A DNA stretch of 64,000 bases from Mikania micrantha (Eukaryota > Streptophyta > Magnoliopsida > Asterales > Asteraceae): assembly GCA_009363875.1 (NCBI GenBank), contig CM018685.1, forward strand, positions 62,791,648 through 62,855,647. The letters run 5' to 3'. A program made the position numbers and the translations under genes. The stretch's first letter is position 1, and each line of letters opens with the position of its first letter. This document shows, one piece after another, positions 33,669-44,170 of this stretch. Below the pieces are notes generated by a model. That model was given only the letters and a program-made list of their open reading frames with translations. It did no database searches and had not been told where the DNA came from.

Positions 33669-36200
33669 CTTTACACTCTACTGGCCCAAAAAATAAGCCC
33701 ATCAAAGAAAGTCTTCAGCCCATGCTTGTGGAACTAAGGGCCTACGCAAGGCGTAAATGATGATTTTTAGATTTTTACTAATCTGATTTCTGAAACGGGC
33801 CAGACCCACTTCATGGTTAAGAAAAGGCTTAAACAGACCAAGATGTTTTCCCCACGTGTTAAAAACTTGCAGTTGTAACTTTATATTAAACAAGTTAACC
33901 AATCTTAAGTATTAAAACTCGGCTCAAATACAAGTCGTCAGTTGTCACTCCATCGTAAATAATTAGCAAAAAGTAAAGGAAAAAAGTTTCAAAAAATAAT
34001 AGTAAAAAAACAAAAACAACATAAAATCATGTAAATCATAACGACGGTAACATCACGAATGTGCACAACGTTAAAATGCATAGATAGTTATTATTGAATA
34101 ATAATTGAGTCATCTCGCTCTCCTAATATGGTTACTCAATCATACGATGTTGACAACATCATGAATATAATAGTGCAAACAAAAAAACGGATGCAACGAC
34201 TGTGAAACTATCCTAATACATCAAATCAAACATTCTCGCAAAACATGAACCCAAATATAAACACTGTAAAAAAATGGTTTAGTCATCGTGTTCTACTGAT
34301 ATAATTACTCATTCACAATGACGGTGACAGTATCACGAATATCAAAATACATACAAAAAAGATACAATGATTGCCATTCTATCTTAAAACACTAAATCAA
34401 ACCTCATCATAACACACAACCCAAATATAAGCACAATATTAAAATTTATACATAACCATTATTAGAATATCGTTGAGCCATCCTACTCTGTCGATATAAG
34501 CATATAGCTACTCAATGACAACTACGGTAGCATTATCACAAATGTCAAAACACATACAATAAAAACAAATGCAACAACCATTAATTTATCATAAAACATT
34601 AAATGAAACACCATCACAAAATACAAAACCAAATATAGACTTGCAATATTAAAATTTAGAAGTAATTATTATTTAATTATATTAACTTTTTAAAAATATA
34701 TATACATATATCTAATAGCTTAAAAGCTGGGTTATTAGCATATATGTGTACTAATAACATTATTATGTTATATTTTTCAATAACAAAAAATATTTACAAA
34801 ATAACGCTAGATTAAAAGTAAAAGACGGTGAATGTTGGCACCAGGAGTTCGAACTTTCTTTTAACATTTTGTGCTATCACTTTTGTATATCTCTTTTATA
34901 TAGGTAATTTTGAATACTAATGACATATTATTTGTATGATTTAATACATAAATTAGTAAATGATAATTTTAACTATTTAATTAATGACTAAATATATATA
35001 TTAAATATATTAGAATATATTTTTTTGAATGTTATTATTATTCTATATCACAAGACAACAAATATGAAAACAACACATGTTCTCTCAATTAATAAGAAAA
35101 AGAAAGTGAAAAAAATAAATGTTAACAGACAAAAACTTTTTACACGTATCATTTCATTTAATAGTAAAGAAAAATAGGAAAAATAATGTTAAAAAACACA
35201 AGAAAATAACATATGTCCAGTTATTTATCAAAAGAGAAAGACAAGAAAAAAAACTAAAATAAAATCACAAGACGACATGTGTCTCATTTATTATTTATTT
35301 ATCAGTATTGATTACTCAAAATAATTTGTTCAGTCAAAAAATAACTTAAAATTACTATATATAATGAAAACCTATGAAAAAGAAATAGTGATAATAATAT
35401 TATTATATAATGAATGGCCTCATTTTTTATTATATATATTTTATTATATATATTATTATAGATTATATATTAAATTATTTAGGTGTCCGATCCATATGAT
35501 AACATTTTGAAAATTTAGACTTGGACCATCAAAAGTTTTTTAACTTTGAAAATTTGCAAACAGAGATAAATGTATTAAATTTGAAATTTGGGTTTTTCTT
35601 TTAATTCGAACGATTGGTTGCCGGTAAGACGGATTTTTGTGAGTAATTGTTATTTTTATAACATATTTGTGAGAATTTTGTATGATTTGATGTTATTATA
35701 AAAAATTTGTATAGAGTTTGTGATAAAAAAATTGATTTGATATGTAACTTATGCTTTTGCAAATAATATATAATATCCATTATCAAAAGTGTACCGTGAT
35801 AACCCACCGCGATGCGTGGGGAGAATAAAAATAGCTTTGTTTAAAACTAAGCCATCACAGATTGAATCGTCACAACTTCATGCACTTCTCTTTTGTTTAA
35901 ATCCACCTAGTAAATAATTAAAACACCACTAAATAAAAAATAAAACAAAAAACAAAAAAAAATGCTTTACAAAAAGTCATAAACTAATAAGAGCGTTTGG
36001 ATCTAATTACAAAGAACTCACAAATTATGTACTTTCAATTTATCAAAAAAGTAGAAAATGACGTACAAATCAACTTCATGGCTTCAGTTTATGATAGGAA
36101 TTGAACTATTAACATTATCTTGACTTGCAAAAAACAATTTTTGATCTATTGTCAAAAGACTACCCATTTTTCTAGAATTTTGCTGGAATTTATGATTTTT
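33669..36200. other. AT-rich intergenic DNA
   Basis: No gene recognised. It holds a degenerate tandem repeat (next entry), long AT-rich runs, and a small hairpin CCCACCGCGATGCGTGGG at about 35799-35817 of the kind found near Helitron 3' ends, without a recognisable terminus. Confidence 0.55.
34041..34670. repeat. Degenerate tandem repeat, about four units of 110-200 bp
   Basis: Landmarks recur in order: ACGGTAACATCACGAATGTC, then CAAAACACATACAA, AAACACTAAATCAAAC, AACCCAAATATA and a GTTACTCAAT-type end. Units begin near 34041, 34148, 34319 and 34522, and the first lacks its middle. Divergence is high. It could be a satellite-like remnant or an array carried by a transposon. Confidence 0.55.
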
Positions 36201-36202
36201 TC

Positions 36203-36362
36203 TAGAATATCTGACTAACCGAGAGGGTGAGAGGAACAGGTAAAGCGCAGCCATAAGCAACCGGGTCGGTGGCCTCCAAAGAAAGTTGCTCTAAATGGGG
36301 ATTGAACTTGAGACCTCTCAGTTGTCTCTCCTCCACTTTAACCACTACACCACTTTCTTGGA
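36203..36362 (-). mobile_element. tRNA-derived SINE at the 3' end of the phosphatase gene
   Basis: On the minus strand the element begins near 36362 with AAGAAAGTGGTGTAGTGG (box A-like GTGTAGTGGTTAAAGTGG) and carries AAGTTCAATCCCC (box B-like). It starts about 20 bp after the TAA at 36382 and runs in the same direction as the gene, so it probably forms much of the 3' untranslated region. A short flanking TAGAATAT/TAGAATTT pair may be the target duplication. A poly-A tail is not obvious. Confidence 0.55.
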
Positions 36363-36381
36363 GGTTAGAATTTATGAATAT

Positions 36382-38539
36382 TTAGTTGCTGCTCGAGCTT
36401 CCGAACAGATTGATCATAGATTTTGACCTTCGCTTCTTTTCGGCTGGTTTTAGTATCCGAAAGGAACACATTAGAGTCTCGTCAACACTTAAAAAAGCAC
36501 CCGCATTGTCGAATTCACCACAATAATTAGGTGCAGAAAACACAGTTACAAGTTGTTTGTAAGCAAAGAACTCATACCCATCCTCTACTACCTGCAACAA
36601 CAAAGTAACACCTTAGAAACTAGAACAAAATTGAAGTTCAGTTTGACTTTTGAGGTCAACACAGTTTCTTTCCAAATTCAAAATTAGCAAGGAACAAGTT
36701 ATCAATTGAACACCAAATTGCTTTAAAGTAACAATTATTTAAAAAATGAAAGTAAATTAGTTAAATTGTTTCCAGAAAATTGAATAATTTGTAGAAATTG
36801 CAAGTCAAAGTTTAACCCGTTTGACCTTACAAGTCAACTGTATCTGAACAAACTCAAACCTGATGAGCACGACAAACAAGATCAAGATCATGTTTGAGAA
36901 GAAACTCTGTGACAACATCAGCACCAAACGTGAATGACACGCCACGATCGTTCATGGCCCACCCTTTGACTTCTTTATGTGGGTCAGACCATAAAAGATC
37001 ACAAAGCAAACCATTGTCGGGCACATCAACAGGGCGGGTCAAGTCTCTAATTTGATCCAAGTTATGAAGGTCAGGTGAAAGACCACCATGCATGCACAAA
37101 ATCTTTTCACTAATTAGAGCTGCTATAGGCAAGCAATTGAAGCAATCTCCAAAGATCTTCCATAACTTAACATTAAATCTTTTTTTACATTCGTCATAGA
37201 AGCCATATACGCGGTTTATAGAAGCACATTCGTGGTTCCCACGTAAAAGAAAGATGTTGTCTGGGTACTTAATCTTGTAGGCTAGAAGAAGACATATTGT
37301 TTCAAGGCTTTGTTTGCCTCGATCCACATAATCGCCAAGAAACAAGTAGTTGGCTTTTGGGGGTAATCCGTCGTGTTCGAAAATGCGAAGAAGATCAGGG
37401 TATTGACCATGGATGTCACCTAATAATCATACATCTGTTGAAGCTTTCAAAACAATATATACAGATACATATATATATACACACAATCTTTAAGCTTTCA
37501 TCATCACACCAGGTGAACCAAACATATTAGAGTCTTGTATATTACTTATTTCTATCATTATGTATCGTTACAAATTATGAATGTTATTGTGTTCTTCATC
37601 GCCCAGGCGAGGCTCAGCACAGCAATAACAAGGCAAACAAGCACAAACTCCAGCTAAATTCCAAAAAAAAAAAACAAAAAAAGGTTTGAAAGAGCTGAAA
37701 TTGATTGAAACAGCTAAAACTGATCTGTAACATTTAAAAATGATCTGCACTTGCCTAAAACAGCTAAAACAAACAAACAAAAACGTTACCCCTGTCATAA
37801 AATGGAATAAAGAGACTGCTTCGAAAGAGACTGCTTCGAAAGAGACTCTGACTCAAGCTTCAGGCTAAAAATGGGAGATTAGGCAAACCTTACCCTTACC
37901 CCTAACTTTTTTTTGAACGAAGGTATTCTCATGTGTTCCTCCCTTTGGGGGCGATCGTCCAAGGTCGGACTCCTCTAACCGCCGTGAGAACCCATACCCC
38001 TGATGCGCAGGACTCCATGGAATGGTAAACCTTCGGCCTCCCATCGGAATCGAACTAGGGATAAACCCGAAGCTGACCCTTCACCTGGTGTCTCTCAAAC
38101 TTTGCCCAGATGGATTCGAACCATGATCTCCATAATGGAATGTGAGAGCCATTGGGCTGGTTTTCAGGACCTAATAGTATCTAACTTCATCCACAAGAAT
38201 AACTAATTTCTTAATTTCTTAAAGTTTTTTTAAGGATATTCCATCAATAAACAAAGGGGGGAAGAATATTCATTATTCAACAATAGGAACTAGCAATCAT
38301 GATTGATTTCACTTGGGAAACATGAAATTAATTAATCATAAACAGGGTTTGATGAAATGATTACCACAAATCTTGATGGGGGCTTGAAGTTCCAAAAGAT
38401 TTGGCTGATTCAAGAAAATCTCTCTGGAAACGACGCAAAGCTGTTTCATTTCTGATTCGATGAGCTGAAAATGCTTACAGGGTTTATCTTTGACTTCAAG
38501 CAGCCGATGAATTATGTTATCGACAACAGAATGATCCAT
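36382..38539 (-). CDS. TOPP: Type-1 Ser/Thr protein phosphatase catalytic subunit (PP1/TOPP), three exons
   Basis: Exons are 38539-38365, 37419-36860 and 36591-36382, joined by GT-AG introns (945 and 268 bp). Together they give 314 codons plus stop, the normal size of PP1 catalytic subunits. All metal-binding and catalytic motifs are present: GDIHGQ (about 59-64), GDYVDRG (87-93), RGNHE (118-122), MHGGLSP, RAHQ (242-245) and SAPNYC (264-269). Intron 1 splits the Gly codon before DIHGQ. PP1 dephosphorylates Ser/Thr residues with two metal ions and is targeted by regulatory subunits in nucleus and cytosol. Every exon is open and junctions are canonical, so the gene looks functional. It lies between the two nests, with SINEs close to both ends and in intron 1. 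Which TOPP member it is cannot be told. Confidence 0.93.
37905..38185 (-). mobile_element. tRNA-derived SINE in intron 1 of the phosphatase gene
   Basis: On the minus strand it runs from AACCAGCCCAATGGCTC (box-A-like) through CATGGTTCGAATCC (box B) to an end TTCGTTCAAAAAAAAG. The body has CGGCGGTTAGAGGAGTCC and GCGCATCAGGGGTATGG. It resembles the degraded copy at 6305-6548, and its TTCGTTCAAAA tail is like that of the SINE at 38704. It has the same orientation as the gene. Confidence 0.6.
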
Positions 38540-38703
38540 CGTGGTTCAGGTCTGATCAAATGATTATCAAGAAACCATTGATGCCTTTTGAAGGCCGAAT
38601 TTAGGAGACGGTGAATAAAAGTAGTCTTTGTGGAAAACTGTAAAGTCAATGCTCAACAATAAACTGTGGGCGAAAGATGACCCGGACAGCAAAATAAAAG
38701 GAT

Positions 38704-38996
38704 ACCAACGAGGCCGTGGCTCAGCGGTACACCGGAATTCTTTCAAATGTGAGATCTCGGGTTCGAAACCCTCCTATAGAAAATAGTACACTGGGATTCT
38801 TCCAAACGGGAGATCTCGGGTTCGAAACCCTCCTATAGCAAAATAAGGGTCTGTGGGAGTCAGGGTTTTCTTATGAGATTTCCTCCTAGGGTGGCTGTGC
38901 TGGTTCATAGGAGGTCCAGGTAACTAAACTTTGATGGCATGGCCTGGAAACAGTGAGCTCACACGATTGAGACCTTCGCCGTTCAAAAAAAAAAAA
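38704..38996 (+). mobile_element. tRNA-derived SINE with duplicated box B, in the phosphatase promoter
   Basis: It starts ACCAACGAGGCCGTGGCTCAGCGG (box A TGGCTCAGCGG) and ends CCGTTCAAAAAAAAAAAAA. It is flanked by AGCAAAATAAAAGGAT (38688-38703) and AGCAAAATAAGAGGAT (38997-39012), a 16-bp duplication with one mismatch. A segment of about 58 bp holding box B (GGGTTCGAAACCC) is present twice in tandem (near 38760 and 38820). It points away from the phosphatase gene, about 165 bp upstream of its ATG. Confidence 0.85.
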
Positions 38997-39012
38997 AGCA
39001 AAATAAGAGGAT

Positions 39013-39422
39013 GTCTACGATTTTTTTTATTTCATTTTATTGTTTTTGCAATTACTATTGTAACGGTTTAGAACGACGATACTCATGACATGATTTCAAT
39101 CGTTTTTTTGAATTTAATGCTCTGAAACATACGTCCAAGTTCAATCCTCGACCCAAATTCGAACATAAAACCACTCGTAAGAAAGTTGAAAGGGTAATTA
39201 GTAGGCTAAAATCCTTTAATTATTTTACAACTAATAAAATTAGGGTGGATAAAATGTTTCCAGCTTTAACATGAATTTTATAACGTCTCAAAGGTCAAGA
39301 GGTGGTGTTTTATCCTTTTTTACCTCTGTTTTCAGACACTGTAAAGAATCAAAAAGTTAATGTGATACATGAAATCATGCTTATCATCTATAGTCTTGTT
39401 TTATTCTAGAAGATTGATTACA
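39013..39422. other. Intergenic spacer, nothing recognised
   Basis: No gene, repeat boundary or RNA signal seen between the promoter SINE and the right nest. Confidence 0.5.
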
Positions 39423-39642
39423 ATCAGTGTTAGGGGTGAACATAATATAACCATAACTGAAAAATAACCGATAACCACCCGAACCATAACCGATTTTAAC
39501 CGAAACCGACTTTAACCGACGGTTATGGTTAAGCAAAGTCATTAACCGAACCATTCGTTTATGGTTATGGTTAAGGCAGGTCACTAACCAACTTTAACCA
39601 AACCGAACCGAATATTGTATATATTTGTTTTTTAAATATCTA

Positions 39643-40361
39643 TCTATTCTAATAAACAAAAATGTTTATTTGCCACTTGTCACATTCTAAAGTCATAATG
39701 TCACTTGTCAAATTTTTATACACTTATTTAATTATCTCTTATTAAATACATTATATTATCTCTCCTATTAAATAAATTATATTTTCTATCTTATTAAATA
39801 ATTATAATAATAATAATAACTAATGATATTATTTTTATTTTGCAAATTTAAAAATAGTTTTTATATATTTAAATCGAATCATTTTATTATAAAATATATT
39901 TTAAAAAGTTTATAAAATATATTTTTTCATAAATATCAAATTTTTAAAAAATAAGAAATATTTCAATTTGTTATTTTTACAAAATAATAGTTTTACAAAA
40001 AAAATTCTTAAAAAAAAATTATTTCAAAAAAATAAAATATAAGCAGAAAAATATGTAAATGATGATAAAAGTTACAGTTTTTTTTTGTCTTGTATGTTTA
40101 ACGGTAATTTCAAATTATGTTCTTTAACTTTAATAATTACAAAAATATTACATTCTCATCTTACTTTAAAATAGTTAGTTTTTGATAGAAATTAACTAAT
40201 TAGATTTTTAACTTTAGGTAGTTCAAATATCTCACAAATCAAGAATGTTAAAAATTTTAACTTAATAATTTATATACCAAAAGTTAATAATATGAATATA
40301 TTTGTTAGAAAATTAGCAAAACCAAAGTATTATAGCATAATAATATATTTTAAATACCTAA
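39643..40361 (+). mobile_element. Helitron 5' part, truncated
   Basis: It begins A|TCTATTCTAATAAACAAAAATG and carries CACTTGTCACATTC, closely matching the 5' end of the complete Helitron at 59882-60342. The AT-rich body continues to the start of LTR E, and no 3' hairpin or CTRR end was found on either side of the nest. Confidence 0.5.
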
Positions 40362-42034
40362 TGTCACACCCTAGGCCGACAAGGTGGATCGACGTCCCGC
40401 CGAGGGGAATAATCCCGGGGCACGATACCTGGGTGATCAGATTGTACTTACATCACATGATATATAAGAAAGTACTACATTCCATTCAATTATAACAAAG
40501 TTAAATTAAATCTTGTCTATCTCAATAAATTAACCCTGTTACAAAAAGGAATTTAAAGTTCTAATTCTTCTAGCCAACAAGGTCTTCCAAAAGTCTCAGC
40601 AAGAGTAATTAGGTCCACTACTCTGAACTTTACATGCATCGTAACATGCACTCTACTTATACATGTTCGTCACCTGAGAAACATGCAAAAATACAGTCAA
40701 CAACTATGTTGGTGAGTTCAAAAGTTTGAAACCATAAATTTAAACCAATAATTTACACAAGTCAAATAGTATATTGTATAATCATCGATCCCAAACTTCG
40801 TTACTTATATTCTCCAAAATCATCGAAGGTCGTATATGCATAGGGCATACGTAGACTCTAGGAACTCATCCGCCAGCCCGCCACACCTTAGATGGTTCAC
40901 GATGGTATACTTAATGGAAATTAGAATCTCTATGCTTCTACACTACACTTCTCCTTGGTTGTCGGTTATAAAAATCATAAGTTCATTTCAAGTATGAAAT
41001 CCAACTCCATTCATTTGATTGGTTTTATCAAGGATGTATGTCTATTCTATTCCAAATGTGACCATTTACCATCCCTAACATTGAGATGCCCTTGTTGATT
41101 AGGTCACACAGACCTGACCCTAGTGGTAGATGTGTTGACTTGTTCGCGTAACATACACACCTCGGCGTCGGAAGTTCGTCAGACTAATAGTACTATCTAT
41201 GTTACCTTCGGTTGACTGCTGCCAACTAATGGTAAATGATTTGTGGGTCTTATCAGTGTGTATTAAATTTTGTCTTGCACATGTCTTAGTGAATATGCAA
41301 AACAAACACTCTTCAAATTGTTATTCGTGTACAGTTGGCTTCTCATAGTGTTTTTCAAAATTGTTTAGTGAAATGAGATAGTAAAAAGAAAATTTTACTC
41401 AAATAATATTCAGATGAGTGTTTACATATTCTCAGCCCCAAAATTTTAGAAAAGAGTATCTATAAAAATGGGGCTATGAACTCACCTGTTGTTTGACGTT
41501 TGTGGTTGTCGGAACGCTCGCTCAATGATATCCCTTGATTATAAACCTGCGGTTTAGTTCATTAATGTTTAGTGTAATGTTATAGATGTACTACTTTGAT
41601 GAGCTTCATGAGAATGTATTTGAGTTGTTATTTGTTTAAGGTTTATTTTGAAATCTTGACCAGTGATCAGTTCTACCAATACCAATAGTGGCATTATAAT
41701 GATGAACACTTAGTCATTCTTGAAGTCTCATGGTGTGGATGGGCCCTTTGTACAAATGATCCTCATTCATACGAATAGAGTCCTGCGAATGGTTCTCGCG
41801 AATCTCCTACTTCATTTGTACGAATGGAAGCTCAGTCGCATGATTCCACATGCGAGTGAGCCCGTCTCATTCGTGTAATTGCTCTTTCGTCCAGGACTTC
41901 ATTCGTGTGAGCACCTCAATCGAATGGTGGAAGTCACTCATACTAATGGATCACCCATTCGTACAAATAGGTCGTTTTGAGACCTCATTCGCATGCAACT
42001 CATTTAAAAATTGGTTTTCCGAATAAATGTCACA
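40362..42034 (-). mobile_element. Gypsy LTR E (probably solo)
   Basis: On the minus strand it starts TGTGACATTTATTCGG (42034) and ends GGCCTAGGGTGTGACA (40362). The shared block is present: GGTGAGTTCAT at 41486-41476, TGAACTCACC at 40720-40711, then TTGAC and TTTCTCAG ending at 40674. No PBS or polypurine tract adjoins it, which suggests a solo LTR, but the flanks CCTAA and TTGGT do not match. A CATTCG array lies near its 5' end. Confidence 0.6.
41755..42000 (-). repeat. CATTCG/CGAATG array in LTR E
   Basis: CATTCG, CGAATG and near variants (CATTCGTG, ACGAATGG) occur about a dozen times in 245 bp. The same hexamer forms an array in LTR B. Confidence 0.6.
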
Positions 42035-42230
42035 TTGGTGATGTTTTCTAGTTGAGAAGCTTCTAAAAGTGATGGGGAACGTGTTTGTGTGCTTGTTTTG
42101 CCGAATTTCTTATTGAAAAACTTGGACTCCGCGTGCAATCGTACGATTATGGTGGAAAATATGGAGACAATGAAAGTGACGATGATGACGATGATTCTTG
42201 CGAAGTTCGTGGTCGAAATGAGTTGTTTTC
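42035..42230. other. Unassigned spacer between LTRs E and F
   Basis: 196 bp with an open frame containing a GATGAC run (six Asp in a row). I do not recognise it. It could be ancestral sequence or the end of another element. Confidence 0.4.
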
Positions 42231-42828
42231 TGTGACAACTCAAAAAATTTTATCCAAACACTACCGACCACAACCAAATTTCGGGACGAAACTTCTTTCA
42301 ATATCAAGTAAATTGCAACACTTACAGTTACTTGTTCACATTCACATTCACATTCCTTGCATTTCATGTAATTAGGATTAATTAAGTGAGTCAAACATAA
42401 ACAATTACGAATTGATGGTTCGGGGAATTATCGAATCGTACATTACACAATGATTGTGAAAATCAAGTGTGTCGAACACAAACACAATTGCGAAACGATA
42501 GTTCGGGGAATTATCGGATCATGTATTACACATTGATTATGATTAATCAAGTATGCAAACGTTTCACAAAGTCGAGCACAAACAATCATGAATCAGTAAT
42601 TCGAGGAATTACTGAATCAAACAAGAGTCTCGTTACACGAATGTTGGTGAACAAACGAAACAATGAATCAAACAAACGAATATGTGTATATGTGATTATA
42701 TGTTAACATGAATTAAATGCTTACGATAAATGATACGAATCGAACACAAGAAAAACCGGACAAATGAAATCGAAAATATGGAAAACCAAAACCTTTGAGA
42801 CACGCGAAGGAGCTCAACGAAACTCGTC

Positions 42829-43030
42829 GCGGTACGTGACAAGTGGGCGGGAGTTTTGAATTCAGTCAAAACAGGAGGCGGTACGCAACGACCGATCAAC
42901 TTCCCTTGGCGATACACGGCGTGTACAGGAGGAGAAGCCCGGCTATTTTGTCCTTGGCGGTACGCCGAGAATTTCGTGGGACTCCCTTGGCGATACGCGA
43001 CAAGTCCCAGAGCTCTAAAAATCTATAAAT
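42829..43030 (+). promoter_or_regulatory. GCGGTACGC array and TATA box of LTR F
   Basis: GTCGCGGTACG, GGCGGTACGC, TTGGCGATACACGG, TTGGCGGTACGCCG and TTGGCGATACGCG lie in about 180 bp directly upstream of CTATAAATACC. The same motif sits in the same place in the younger element D, so the arrangement predates D. Confidence 0.65.
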
Positions 43031-44170
43031 ACCACACCTCTTCTTCACAATTCATTTCTTTTCCTACATACGAACTCTCGGCCGAAATCTCCGACTAAAC
43101 CCACTAAAAACACTCTACTAACACCAACTAAACCACTTCCAACATCTTGCTTGTATTAATGGTGATTTTGGGGGCATTGGAGCTTGGAGGAAGCGTCAAA
43201 GGAGACATAACAACCATCAAAACACGAGAGCTTCATCACCAGGAGCTTTTGTAGCTCAACCTCAGCTGTACCAGTTGAATCTAAGGCATCTAAACACTTG
43301 TGAGGTTGTTTTCTATGGCCATTGTGTTTAGATCACACATGCAAGCTTGTAAACCCGCATGCAACGCCATATAACTCACATGCACTGAATTATGGATGTT
43401 CTTGGATGATTATTGATGTATTTTGATTGATTTAGAGTGTAGGAATGTTGTGGATTGAGTTTTTGTTGAGTATTGTGAAGTTTGGTGACACTTACTATAT
43501 TTAGAAACTTTAAACATGCAAAGAGATTGTTAGATAATCATCTAGACATGCTAGATGATATTAAATGATGAAAAATGTCTATTAGAGTGTATAGAAGCAT
43601 ATTTGGGTAGATGGATTTGTGAAAACACAACTTTTGTTAAAGACTTACTATTTATAGAAACTTTTATAATCAAAAGTGTTCATTTTGATGTTTTGGCATG
43701 AATCAATGATATGATGTTGTTAAAATATTTTTAAGAATGTTATATAAGCGTATTTGGAACTTGGATTTGTGAAAATGGATTTTTAAACATGTACTTTCTA
43801 AAAATGGAAACTTTATTTGGGGGAAATGCCAAATATGATAGGATGACAACTTGTAATACTTGTATACGTGATTTATGTGTTCCAGGAACATGGTAGAATT
43901 AGTAATGTAATGAAATTTGGATTTCATGGTTAATATTTCCAAAAATAGAAAGTTTCCAAAAATAACAACTTTACAAAAATAGCAGCTTCCAAAAATAGCA
44001 ACTTTTCACAAATAGAAACTTTCATGATTATCATACATGACTTACATGAGCGACTGCTTTGAGTGGAATCGTAGGATGTATGAAAATGTCTTACTTGCGT
44101 GTTATGATTTATTACACACAAACAAAGTATAAAACAATAAACATGTCACCGACGATTCATCAAGTCAACA

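Noticed and set aside
38704..38996. Functional tRNA gene at the box A/box B sequences
   Set aside because: Poly-A tail and long target duplication show a SINE; no tRNA cloverleaf extends across the boxes.
42085..42375. Acidic ORF with a poly-Asp run
   Set aside because: Short, spans the E/F junction and the start of LTR F, no family resemblance.
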